Shown here one piece after another: positions 11,184-21,208 of a DNA stretch of 64,000 nucleotides. The notes under the pieces are model-generated. The model was not told the origin of the DNA, did no database searches, and saw nothing but the letters and a program-made list of their open reading frames with translations. The stretch spans positions 257,046 through 321,045 of the forward strand of contig KN834796.1 of assembly GCA_000827265.1 (NCBI GenBank), read 5' to 3'. The stretch is from Collybiopsis luxurians FD-317 M1. Taxonomy: Eukaryota; Basidiomycota; Agaricomycetes; Agaricales; Omphalotaceae. Numbering within the stretch: position 1 is the stretch's first letter; each line of letters starts with the position of its first letter. A program made the position numbers and the translations under genes.

Positions 11184-12075
11184 TGTGGGGTCACGTCAGT
11201 CAGAAAAATTGTGGCGTGGCATCGAAACAGCGTGTAGGGGTGGGAGATGGAAGCCCAAGCCCACGCAGCCTGCTCCGTGGTGGGAGTTGGCTGCATGAGG
11301 AAAAGGGTGGGGAAATAGGGTGTGGTGAAGGACCTCTGCCACCTGCTCCATGGTGGGAGTTGGCGACGAGCAGCTTCGAGCACCCGGATGGAAAGGGAAT
11401 CGATGAGGTAAGGAATTACTCACCCATTCCTTTCTTCCACCATGGTGAAGAGCCCCAGTCGTTACTGTACAATGGGTGTTTGATCGCGTACAGGATGCAG
11501 TCCAAGGAGTGGCTCTCAACAAGCAGACGCGACCCCGTGATCACACACGTTTACATAGCTGTCCTGCCGGTTCTGCCGGTTCTGCCGAGATAAGCACCCA
11601 ACCTGAGCCTCACTGATATGCACAACGGACCTATCGCGCGAACGGACACTATGCGTATGGCACTCTATAAGAGAGTATATAGGTCCACGGTGGTAAAAGC
11701 AGTGGAGAAGCTGCAGGTGCAGGTATGGGCATGGGCTAATATCAATACGCCGCTGTATTAGATTTAGATGCTTTCTGCTGCAGAAACCGGTCAAGTGAGA
11801 ACTTGAGGGAAACAAATTCGAGTATTATAGGTTTATACTTCTTCTCTGTTTCGCTGGGCTCAATTGTAGCCTTAGTCCTCATGGAATATGGTGAGTAAAC
11901 CGTAATATTGGCCCTTGCTAAAGATTCCATTGCACACTGTAAGCCTGGGGGTCTCTGATCTCGCGGACCAACATTTATACGAGCTTTTGCCCCCACTGAG
12001 ATTTCAAAACATCAAATGATTATGACATAGAGCTAAGGACGGCCATACTTCGGCTACATAGCTACATACCCCATC
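11184..12075. other. TET/JBP upstream region with a 22-bp direct repeat
   Basis: The sequence CTGCTCC(G/A)TGGTGGGAGTTGGC occurs at 11270-11291 and again at 11343-11364, with CACC-rich surroundings. An ATG-led short frame ending in a GTGAGT donor at about 11430 could be a 5' exon of the TET/JBP gene, but the phase does not fit the 11183 acceptor. Positions 11560-11580 hold a small CTGCCGGTT duplication. An 84-codon minus frame at 11742-11996 has no support as a gene. The rest is featureless. Confidence 0.5.
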
Positions 12076-12694
12076 CTAGTTGACAGTACGCACAAGGCCT
12101 AGCCTGTCGGCATCGGCGTACGCTCCCTCAGCTTCGTCATGGGTGCTAAACTTGTAGTATGTATTTCCTGACACCCTGGTGGTGAGCGCTTGAACCAGAG
12201 CTCTGAATAAATATGTCAAAAACTGGAAACTTTCCATTGAAAACTCAAGCAACTTACAGGCTAGTAAAAACGCCGGTTGCGCGGCCAACGAAAACTGCAT
12301 AGTACGCGGTACCAGTGGCTGTAGCTCTGGGAGGAGCCACAGCTCCTGCAGCAGAGGTCCCTCCTGGAGCAGCTGCGACAGTCATCCCGTGAGGGCATAC
12401 GCAGGCCTGGCAAATCACTGTCCGTTGGCAAAGCAGTTAGTCCAAGGCAGTTGAAGGTCTGGACGCTGGTGAGTTAGGCGTACCATGGGTGCATGTGCCT
12501 TGAGTAGGACCGGAAGAGCTAGTCGCTTGGCTGGAGGCGATGGCGGCCAAAATCGCATCTCTCACTGCAAAACAAAACAGCTTTTAGACACTGAGCCCAG
12601 AATTGTTGGCAAAGCATGCACCTTGAGCATTCTGGCTATTCGCCTGGAGAGCACCGAGAATGGCGTTGAGCGTAAGAGAAGATGTATCGGACAT
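12076..12694 (-). CDS. Viroplasmin / RNase H1 N-terminal (hybrid-binding)-like protein, copy 1
   Basis: Four exons: 12694-12622; from 12564 to about 12488; then an exon starting VICQACVCPHG; and a last exon ending at 12076. Joined, the protein starts MSDTSSLTLNAILGALQANS and carries a Cys cluster (CQACVCPHG) and an Ala/Pro linker. It ends with a domain reading YYAVFVGRATGVFTSL...SGNTYYKFSTHDEAEGAYAD. That pattern (Y-A-V-x-x-GR-x-TG-(V/I)-(F/Y), then G...Y-K-F-x-T-x-x-E-A) matches the small domain found in caulimovirus viroplasmin and at the N-terminus of eukaryotic RNase H1, which binds RNA:DNA hybrids. The Trp usual after the glycine motif is Leu here. No RNase H catalytic domain follows. 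A second copy at 19.4-20.2 kb shares the intron position inside the domain. The role is unknown; nucleic-acid binding is inferred. Confidence 0.8.
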
Positions 12695-13548
12695 AGTGAG
12701 GGCGGTTTGTGGGACAGAAATGTTTGGGATGAAGCGTACGCTAACAGGTACGGGGTTATATACCCTGCGGCCACTCGAAATAAGGTGATATTTACTGGTA
12801 GTTTCACAAAAATTGCTGGAAGGTCTGATGGATTTACCATACCTTGTGCAAATTATCAACCGTTGTTCACAAGCAAATGGTAATGTCTACAGTCAAAGTT
12901 TGGTATAGGATAGAGGGTGTTAGCATATATGGATGCTTTGTGGAAGCTACCAAACCGTTGTGTACACTGTATTGGTAAGTGGTAATTTCTACAACAGCAG
13001 TTTGAGGGATTTACGTTACAATGTGCAAGCTACCAAAGCGTTTCTCACTGGTGATTTTCACGAGAACTATTCAAGGAATTCACCGGCCAATTCACAAGGC
13101 AAACTCTCTGGCAGCTGAGAGGTGCCGTGCCGTTTGGTAATCGATTGTGGGTGTTAGAGGGTTTGGAATATGCAGACCCTTTGTAGAAACTACCAAACCA
13201 CTCTTTACCGGTAAATGCTAATTTCCACAATAATGCCACAACCATTTGGGGAACGTACGTACACACTACCCAAGTGTTGCTTACTGGTGAAGTTCAAAAG
13301 CATTATTGAGGGAGCTCACCGGCCGATTTATGAGGACAATGACCCTGGCAGCTGATAGACACTGCAAAGTAGCAGGCTTATAAGACTTTCAGTGGCCGTC
13401 CCAGTTGCAAAGTACCGTAGATGAACAAACTTCCCTAGTCAAACACCCGTACATGAACGTCCATAACAAAAGAGACAAGATATGAAGGAATCACAGACGT
13501 ATATGGGTAGCAATACACCTAGTTGAGAAAAGAAAAAAACCTAAGCTT
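12695..13548. repeat. Array D: tandem ~225-bp duplication upstream of hybrid-binding-like copy 1
   Basis: Two diverged copies of a ~225-bp unit run ~12,917-13,125 and ~13,150-13,370. Shared landmarks in order are GGTGTTAG, CTTTGTRGAA, CTACCAAACC, GGTAA, TAATTTC, ACGTTACA/ACGTACGTACA, ACTGGTGA, TCACCGGCC and CTGGCAGCTGA. A partial copy precedes them (~12,830-12,900: TTTACCATACCTTGTG, TATCAACCGTTGTTCAC). The ACCAAACC/GGTAA motifs echo arrays A-C and E. The block lies directly upstream of the minus-strand gene starting at 12694. Positions 13,375-13,548 show nothing. Confidence 0.7.
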
Positions 13549-13977
13549 TCACTTGAAAAAGGCCTCCCTCAGCACGTTAGTTCCTTCTAGTGCATGGCAC
13601 ATCACATCCTCCCACAACGAAAGCCCTTGTCGCATTTCTTCGGAGATTTTATGGCACTCAAGCCACTCCTCAGCTGGTCCACACTGGCTCAAAATCGTTC
13701 TCGAGCATTCTTCCACAGCCGTCAGAAGGTCGGTAATTTTTCCATGAGGGACCTCAAAGTGGCTGCGAGCTGCTTCCTCAGGGTCTGATGTCCTCCATGT
13801 CACAAAACCTGTAACAATTCCAAGGTAGTGCTGAACGATCTCTTTGAGTTGAGGGGGCAGGTTGTTGTGAATGAGTTTCAGGTATTGAGCCTTAAGGTCG
13901 CTGGCTTTTACCAGAGCCTTTCCAGCCGCAGATTTCTGGAAACTAAGCTGGTGTTTAAGCCGTTTATGTTGAAATAA
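13549..13977 (-). CDS. Hypothetical helical protein, C-terminal exon(s)
   Basis: A single open frame of about 142 codons starts after an acceptor (GTTGCCAG|TTA) at 13977 and ends at 13549. It reads as a soluble helical protein (KHQLSFQKSAAGKALVKASD, LKAQYLKLIHNNLPPQLKE, SRTILSQCGPAEEWLECHKI, ending LREAFFK). No domain was recognised. The first in-frame start codon inside it is not convincing and the upstream exon could not be placed; the sequence above 13,990 decays quickly. It may be the 3' remnant of a truncated gene or a complete gene whose first exon I missed. Confidence 0.45.
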   Translation of the reverse strand, partial: LFQHKRLKHQLSFQKSAAGKALVKASDLKAQYLKLIHNNLPPQLKEIVQHYLGIVTGFVTWRTSDPEEAARSHFEVPHGKITDLLTAVEECSRTILSQCGPAEEWLECHKISEEMRQGLSLWEDVMCHALEGTNVLREAFFK

Positions 13978-15313
13978 CTGGCAACAGCACCGTACCTTTT
14001 CGAGCTAGCTCTCGATTTAATGCGGTATTCTCTAGCTAGTTTACGCCTTGAAAGCCTCGCTTAAGATGAAAGAGTTGCAAGAAAAGAACTGCACCCACTC
14101 TTTCCTTTCTGCCCTCTCCAACTTTCGTTTATCTCTTCTATATTTTTTTTGTCGCTTTCGGACAATGGTTTCGCGATGTCTGCATGCTAACAGTGAGGCC
14201 ATATCCAGTGAGAATTGGAAACATCATACTTCTGATAATGAGATGCATTGTATTTCTGCTTTGCAGCGCGAAGTTGAGCGGCAGTATGGTATTTTCGGGG
14301 TCTGGACATGGAGGTTAATGGAAAAGAGCTGAGGAGATGCTTACGGCATCATGTGCGAGAGTTCACTCATGCCGATCTCTACCGTCGCTCAGACTGGGGA
14401 GTTTACACCCGAGAACGCTCGCTGCTCATGCAAGTATTAGTTGCTGGTAATGAATACATAATCCAACTATAAAGACCCCATGAAGACCGCCGCGCTATAG
14501 ACCCGCTAATTGAACTGGCTATGCCGCATCTTGCTCAGTCAGTTCTGCAGCATTCTCCGTCTCTAGCAAGTGCATATATGCACCTGAACAATTATCTTGC
14601 TACTGGACAGAGTCGTATCTACTGTCTAGAGTAAAAAATTCCAGTCTATGAGTTGCACATACTGCACCACAAGCTAGATTGCTTGCTCGTGTATCGTTCA
14701 AAACCTAACTCGTTTCAATTCTCATTCGCCGTTCGTCAGTGTTTTATAACTCAAGACCTGTTCATCCAAATGATCTGAAACTTCTCACAGTCCATGAAGA
14801 TCCTCTAAAGATGAACATATCAAGTTTTTGGACAATTTCAATACCCAATGGGTGTGCAATTCATGAGTACGCTGTTCTGACTGGTGTTTGGAGCACCGGT
14901 CCGGCAATGCCGCATCCTGCTTAACCAGTATATGAGCATCAACCGTCGTTTGTCAGGGTTAATAGCTCAAGATAAGCATGCATAAAGGGATGTAAGCTGT
15001 CTATCACCCATAAAGATAGCCTCGCAGTGAGCATATTAAACCTGTACGGTACTGACGGACGTTTCGTGGACGAGTACACTGTGTGTTTCACTAAGTATCT
15101 CAAATGAGCCGGGCCAGTCATGCCAGGCAAAACTCAAGCTCTCCGGAGTTCAATTGGTAAGGTTCACAACTTACTCACTCACCAGACGATTGTTTAACAA
15201 CTGGATGGTAGTGCCACCACACACTTGGCCATAAAACCCATGCACGTAGCAACATTTATGCCGTTCACCCCCCCCACCCCTTCTGTTTTTGCTTGCAGAG
15301 TACTTCCGTCCTT
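13978..15313 (+). pseudogene. Decayed coding sequence with a tandemly duplicated segment
   Basis: The plus strand holds protein-like stretches interrupted by stops and shifts: MVSRCLHANSEAISSENWKH (14,165), LRRCLRHHVREFTHADLYRR (~14,335), ELAMPHLAQSVLQHSPSLAS (~14,515). Two ~205-215-bp copies run ~14,722-14,925 and ~14,938-15,125. The copies align at the protein level through DLKLLTVHEDPL versus GCKLSITHKDSL, HEYAVL versus DEYTVC, and TGPAMP versus AGPVMP; the second has in-frame stops. No intact gene model could be built. Origin unknown. Confidence 0.45.
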
Positions 15314-15857
15314 ATGAGCAACCCTCGCAATAGTTCAGACAGTTCGTCGGAGTGAGAGTTACTGCATGCTCTTCTTTAGATGCTCACTCATATATGTTCC
15401 ATGCAGTCCCAGCAGCCATGAAGATCAGATGCTCAATAATCTCTGGCATGCAATCCGGGCCATACAGGTAAGAGTATACTCTATCCATGCAGATTAACGA
15501 GCTCATTGAAGCTTCCCAGAATCTTCCTTCTTTCCAACACTCAGGTCGTCATATGAACTCCCTCCATAGCATTGAAACAACAGCTGAGGGTAAGTAGTAG
15601 CCAATTCCTTCCAATTGTGTCAGCCGTTGATTCGCTGCTCAGAAATTACGGTCCTCTTCTTTGTTACTCGGATGGAATTAAGCTCCGCAATAGCAGCCTT
15701 GGATGAAGCCCCGGCCAGTGACCGAGCCCGTCTTCGCGCTTGGGTAGCAATTCAAAACATGCATCATGTTGTTGTTACGCTGCAGGAGACCGTCCTCACC
15801 CTGCAAGAATTAGCAATCGTGGCAACTGCAATCTCACTTAGACTTTCCACCCACTAG
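15314..15857 (+). CDS. Small hypothetical protein, four exons
   Basis: Model: exon 1 15314-15351 (MSNPRNSSDSSSD), exon 2 15407-15467 (PSSHEDQMLNNLWHAIRAIQ), exon 3 15520-15589 (NLPSFQHSGRHMNSLHSIET), exon 4 15643-15857. All introns are GT-AG and 52-55 nt, and the joins keep one frame of about 128 residues. The C-terminal half is Ala/Leu/Val-rich helix (SSAIAALDEAPASDRARLRA, VVVTLQETVLTLQELAIVAT). An alternative acceptor in intron 2 would give an implausible 25-nt intron. No homology recognised. It is the only clearly intact plus-strand gene between 12 and 20 kb. Confidence 0.6.
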
Positions 15858-16104
15858 GATCTAATCGAACAATGCTACTATTTGAATATGTATCTAAAGC
15901 AGTTAATGCCGTCAAAAGTTTTTGAGTTGGAGTCCTGGCACACGTTCCCGCAAGGAAGTTAAATTGACAGCAAATAGGTACTGGAGGGGGAATATGTCTT
16001 CCTATTACGAGTGAAAATGGACAGTAAAATACCATAGCCGTATTTCATTAGTGACCGATCAAGAACATTTTGTTATCAAGAAAGTAATACATGAGAATGT
16101 CGAC

Positions 16105-18754
16105 TCAAAGGCCCTGCATACGTGCACTTGGTTTTATTACACAGCCTGATCGCGTGGAAACCGTGGCAGAACCAGTGGTCAATTGAGCGAAAGGACTGAC
16201 TGTGATAGCTCCACATGGCTCACTGCTACTATCCTCTGTGGCAGGCGACATTCGAGCCTTCTTAGAGCTGGTACCTCCTTCCGTATCCAATCGCTTCCTG
16301 GGTGCCTTCTTTTTTTGTTTCCCACTGCTCTCTTCCCCCGCATTGCTAGTTTTGCTGTTGATTCCCGAGTTCAAGAGAGCGGGGTCGTGAATAGCTGAAT
16401 ATGTTCCGCCGGGAGCAAAGTGTGCAGGAAGTGTCGTGGAAGCATCCTCTGCTGGGTTGAAAGGGCGAGCGTGGTTGACAGACACTTGTGATCCTCCGCT
16501 GGTGTTAGGAATGACGGAGTTCAAGGACCCAGGGTCAAGCTGATCATGAAAATGCGGTTGCTTTTCACAGGGAGCAGGGTTGGAAAAGTAAGAGAATTCG
16601 CTTTGGTCGCCGGAAGAACCTACGCCGCCGAAGGAAGATGCGTCAAACTTGTCAGGCCACAAATTCCCAGTGTCGGTGGAGGAATAGTTACCACCAAAGT
16701 TCGACGCGGAGGAGGAATTTATTGTGTCAGAGAGAAGGGCGTTGCTGACCGAATTGGAGGAATCATTGGAATCGTAAAAACCACCCCTAGTATGGGACGA
16801 GTCGGGGTTGAAAAAGGACATGTCGATGTCGTAGCCAGATTGAGAAACAGTACCAAGAACGTTAGCGAGATAGGTGCTGGTGTCCAGCTGGGAGGTTTCA
16901 AGCCCAGGTACACTATAATCGTGACTTTCCCGGAACTGAGAGTAATCAAAATCTACATCGTCTTGGCATTGCAAGGCATACTGCCACGTCTTTAGTTCCT
17001 GTGGATCTACATCCACGTAGAAGTCGCTAATATCGAAAGATGAAGTGAACGAGGTTGCAGCTTGGGACGGTCCACACAGGCCCTGGGAGGGACACGGAGC
17101 TGGGTTGATTGCTGGTTCATCTATCGCTTGAACTGAACCAGAACTCATGAATGACTGTGCCTGCTGCATCAACGGACGAGCGACCTCAGCTATTCCTTCT
17201 GCGTTCGGAGGGACATCCTGTTCACGCGCGCCCTGTGTAAGCATGGAAATGCCCTCACCCTGCGGTTCAGCTGGGACCGGGTCACCGACGTCACCCTGCG
17301 GTTCAGCTGGGACTGGGTTAGCAACATCACCCTGCAGTTCAGCCAGGACTGGGTCAGCGACATCACCCTGCGATTCAGCCGGGACTGGGTCAGTGACATC
17401 ACCCTGCAGTTCAGCCGGGACTGGGTCAGCGACATCACCCTGCGGTTCAGCCGGGACCAGGTCAGCCACACGCTCTTCTGACTGGTTGTGCACATTATTT
17501 TCGGTGACGCATTCGACTGGCTGGTGGTGTATGTGAGCAGCCAGAGAAGAGAAAGGACGGTTCTCTGAGCTGTTATTCTCTCCTGATTCTAGATAGAGCT
17601 CAGCTTTGAGAGAATAGCTTTTTGGAAAGAGTATTACATACATAAAGCTTTGTCTGCGAGCTCGTTCGCAGCCGGAGAAGAGAGAGGATGAGTTCCTGAA
17701 CAACTCTCGTCCCCCAAAACTTGAAAGAACTTAGCTTGGAGACAAAAGCCTTTCAGAGTGCGTATGACACACCTAATGTTTTATCTGCATACTCGACGAA
17801 TGGAGCTACAACACCAGTGCCATACCCGGGGTATGATTTGGCAAACGTTGCCTCAGTGCTGTTTTGACCTTGGGATTCAAAGCTAGGTCCAATGTGAGAC
17901 ATGCCATACGCAGTACAAAGATGTGAGAAAAATGTACCCCCATACCCGAATGTTTTCATCCAGAGCAGGGTCTCGGGCTGCAACGAGGGAAGAGAAACAA
18001 AGTCCTCCCAAGACTGACATGCGCGTGGTAAAATCGCAGACAGTGGTGGGGAGCGCTTTTAGAAATCTAAACAATCTTGTAAGTAATTTGAGTGGAGTGA
18101 TGAAAAGGTGACCTACTTTTCACGTTCTTTGCCTGTCAAAGGCACATATTTTTCCTTGTCCTTGTCTTTGTTTTCAGACGTATGATTCTCCGCGGTGTCT
18201 TTTTGGTTAGCATGACGCTGAAGAACTTCTGCCTTTACCTCGTCGCTGGCTTCTTCCCATAGACGGGCTTGTATTTGATTTCGGAAAGTCATACGCTTAC
18301 TTCTATCGGAACAGCCCTTAGTTTTTGCGTCAAGTTCGGTTTTGATAGCCTCTTTTGCGAATCGCTCCTCAAAAATCTCGATAGCCTGGTATACACGGTG
18401 ACCCTTCCCTTCGTCAGATACTTTGATACGCATGTTGCTTGTTTTCGAGGGCCTATCGTGATTGTAAAACCAATTGTGGATACGCTACAGTTGAACCATA
18501 CAGTGAGTATTCTCAGAAATTGTGTCAATACTTACCATCTTCGCTTTCTCCATTTTACTTGACGCGTGCTGTTGGATTTCTGGGTCGGTGCTATCCGCTC
18601 CTTCCATCGGCCACCTGGAGAACCATTTGGCCTGGGTTTCCAGCAGGAAGTCTTGAACCCCCTTCTGCCCAGGGCTGAGCTGAGCAGCACGAAATCCAGG
18701 GAATCTCTCATTTAGAAATGTGTACTGTTCCGGGGTTGCCCATTTAAGGCCCAT
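16105..18754 (-). CDS. Large protein with WFxNH motif and 12-residue repeats
   Basis: The start is the ATG at 18754 (MGLKWATPEQYTFLNERFPGF); multiple introns; the stop is at 16105. The N-terminal part continues KWFSRWPMEGAD...KAKM|RIHNWFYNHDRPSK, a layout (ATPEQ..FL, aromatic-rich WF segment, then basic K/R-x-x-WF-x-NH) that I associate with a large Agaricomycete family of unknown function; the WF-x-N element faintly recalls homeodomain recognition helices. A basic/acidic helical stretch follows (EERFAKEAIKTELDAKTKG). The middle carries about six copies of a 12-residue repeat, VADPVPAEPQGD, encoded at 17,240-17,460. The rest is Ser/Asn/Gly-rich and disordered, with a C-terminal basic patch (GKQKKKAPRKRLD). 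The exon chain between 17,700 and 18,110 is approximate. A nuclear DNA-binding or regulatory role is only a guess. Confidence 0.6.
17240..17465 (-). repeat. 36-bp coding tandem repeat (12-aa unit)
   Basis: Six consecutive 36-bp units encode variants of VADPVPAEPQGD inside the WFxNH protein. Units differ by a few bases (VADPVPAELQGD, VTDPVPAESQGD, VANPVPAEPQGD, VGDPVPAEPQGE). The frame is preserved in every unit, consistent with expansion under coding constraint. Confidence 0.85.
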
Positions 18755-19436
18755 GGTGCTGAGCACTGGTGGTGGGATGGTGAAGGAGGATGACAAGGAG
18801 TGGATAAATCAGGCCGCGTCCACAGTTGCAATTTCTACGCCCAGTATTTACTCCGTCAGAACTAAGAAGCTCCTCCCCCGCATTCTGTAACGCGTTTTGT
18901 GTGTCCAGATGGATCGCGATGTATTGATTTTTTTTTTTAAAAAACCCACTGTTTGTGAACTTACCAGTTCATCGTGAATCGATCGGTCACCATCAGCTAA
19001 AGAAGAGGCTCTTGAGCTTCCTTCCCCTGTAAATTTTGTCTGACTTTGAACTTTATAGATGCCGCCAAATTCTTTGGAAAATTTTGGCTTGTGATCCACC
19101 ACCAGTCATGCGGTGGCGCAGGGCGCAGGCGGAGTTCTAGAATAGCATGTATGAGCATCCAGGACAGGTATCAACCATGCGCGTTATTTGCGGACTTCTT
19201 CACGTACTAATAAGGTAAGCAGCCGCTTCTTCGGGCTCCATGATGCGCAGGCGCATCGATCCCTCCGTTCTGGCCGCTAAAAAATTTTCGGACTTTATCA
19301 TCTTGATTCGCGAAAAATGATTGGGAACCAGTAGTCAGGACTGAGGAAGGTGTAAGCTTACATGCACTGAAAATGCTTGCTGAATTGTGGGGTTGAAGGC
19401 AGCATAAAGCAAGAACTAGATTTTAAGACAACGATA
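18755..19436. other. Intergenic, no feature recognised
   Basis: The region contains a poly-T/poly-A tract near 18,925-18,945 and scattered short frames with no coding character. It separates the WFxNH protein gene from the second hybrid-binding-like gene, both on the minus strand. Confidence 0.5.
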
Positions 19437-20249
19437 CTAAATTTCAGTAGATACCACTTTTACCAAGCCTAAATCTTTTGAAAGCTCAAATTCGCCAGAG
19501 GCTTCACTATAGCTCCCAAACAATTGCATGATCCCGCCCTTGACTTTGTACACCAGCATGTGGGCTAGGCTCCTGCAAAAGAAAGTAAGATTCGTTTACA
19601 GCGAACAGGTGCATTGAATATGTACAAGGATGAAAAAATACCCACTGCACGTCCTACAGTAATGACATACCAGCGACTAACATTGTGAGTGGCGGCATTG
19701 ACTGGCGTAGGAGGAGGAGGAGGAGGAGGAGTAGGAGGGGATACAAGCATTGAATCCAAACTCGAGCTCGAAACTGTGAAAGCGATTGTACTGGGGTCTG
19801 TCACCTCCGATTGGCCATCAGTATCCAGGCTGGATATAGAGCCAGCGATAGAGTCAGGGTGCTGGTTCAACATTTTGCCCCATTGAAAGTTTTGAGTAGA
19901 ATCCCAGACGCCTTGTGCCACTTCCTGTTCCTCACCGATAGCGGCTACAACCTTGACATGAGCTGGAATAAAAGAGCAAGGAGCTACTATGTACCTGGAA
20001 TTTGCACCTGGACACAACGGTTGTATATCTCTCCCGGATCTTGATTGGGAGTGGAAGGTGGCACCCAAGCCTCACAGTTTTCTGTGTTCGCAATGATAAA
20101 TCCATGAATTTGTATATCGATTGACTGTACATACCTTTCTCAGAGGTTGCTGCACTAATGAGTACGTTCTGAACAGACTGAAGGTTTGAAATCATGGAAG
20201 AGACTTCGGAGACTGAGAGCCTAATAACAGAACCGGAGCTCAAAGTCAT
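19437..20249 (-). CDS. Viroplasmin / RNase H1 N-terminal (hybrid-binding)-like protein, copy 2
   Basis: The start is the ATG at 20249 (MTLSSGSVIRLSVSEVSSMI); the stop is at 19437. Exons join as ...SEK|ENCEAWVPPSTPNQDPG...QIP|AHVKVVAAIGEEQEVAQG...GIFSSL|SLAHMLVYKVKGG... The middle carries a Ser/Thr-rich linker and PPTPPPPPPPTP, encoded by the GGA-rich stretch at ~19,710-19,740. The C-terminal domain reads WYVITVGRAVGIFSSLSLAH, then KVKGGIMQLFGSYSEASGEF, and ends ...LGLVKVVSTEI. It aligns with copy 1 (GRATGVFTSLALVQ...LGLVRTVN), and the last intron splits the domain at the same place, after F-x-S-L. The domain is expected to bind RNA:DNA hybrids or similar nucleic acid. A plus-strand gene starts 160 bp away, so the two may share a promoter. 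Confidence 0.8.
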
Positions 20250-20408
20250 ATCTGGAGGTCTTGTGGACGTAGTGGGGGAAGGAGAGAGAGGTTTTTTGAA
20301 ATTCTCACGCACACAAAGGAACTGCTAAGTCCACAACTGTCTGTCACATCTGTAGCCTCACCATTAACCTTGTGGATTGCAGCTTTAGCTACTTCAGCTG
20401 AACATACA

Positions 20409-21155
20409 ATGACCCTGGATGAGGCCGTGGAGCCTCTAGTCCATCGATATCTTCAAAACCACAAATTGTTTCCCTTTTCCAATGCGACTCTCGGTGATGT
20501 ACATCAGCTTTCACTGGATCAAATTGCCGTATTGCATTTCCAGCATGAACAGGAAGCTCTACGCCAGTTGTGCTTGGTATGTTTCATTTCAAGGATTTAT
20601 CTGGCACAGAGACATTGAAACATCCATGCATAGGAGATTCGGCAATGGCTTTTGAAAAATTATGGTGAAAATCCAGACTTCGAGGCTGCTGCCAGCAATC
20701 TTCATTCGCTGAAATTCAATATCAATCTACTTGTAAAGGCTGAGTTCATAGGCCAAGCAATTGAGGTTGCCAATGCAATGGCTCTCGGGCAAGGCCAGCC
20801 TCAACCCTATGCAGACACAGGAGCTGCAAAGCTTGCATGTATGCAGCATGCCATTGAGGTGGCCAATGCAGAGGCCCTCAGACAAGGCCTTCCTCAGCCT
20901 TATCCAGATGTCGAAGCTGTACTTCAGCATAACGGCTTGATTCCGGAGGCAGAACAAGGTCCATGGCAGCACAAATCTCCTGCCCCAACTATCCAGAGTT
21001 CAGCTATCACAGATCCAAAAATGGGTTTGCGTTCAGGGACACGGCGTTGCAAGCCTTCTCAGCATCTTATGGATAGTTTAGAGAGTGGAGACAATTATTC
21101 TTTAAGGGTGGTATCATCGACCAGCCGGGGAGTCCGGTGGACTGTAGACAAGTAA
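20409..21155 (+). CDS. Hypothetical protein with an internal ~24-residue repeat
   Basis: Two exons: 20409-20576 and 20634-21155, with a 57-nt intron (GTATGT...CATAG). The start chosen is the ATG in MTLDEAVEPLVHRYLQNHKL; the frame extends slightly upstream but lacks another ATG. The protein is about 230 residues and helical, with a duplicated segment QAIEVANAMALGQGQPQPYA and HAIEVANAEALRQGLPQPYP, and ends in a basic Ser/Thr-rich tail (GLRSGTRRCKPSQHLMDS...GVRWTVDK). No family recognised. It is divergent from, and only 160 bp from, the second hybrid-binding-like gene and convergent with the next minus-strand gene. Confidence 0.7.
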
Positions 21156-21208
21156 CAGTTGTGGTTCATCTAAACTAATACAGCATTTGCAGGTAGTAAT
21201 AGAAAGTA

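Noticed and set aside
13984..14035. Minus-strand NTALNRELARKG-like stretch resembling an amino-acid permease segment
   Set aside because: Only about 12 residues, no other part of such a transporter nearby; most likely chance.
16546..16995. 149-codon plus-strand frame, and a 129-codon frame at 17147-17536
   Set aside because: Both are antisense to the WFxNH protein; the second is produced by the 36-bp repeat.
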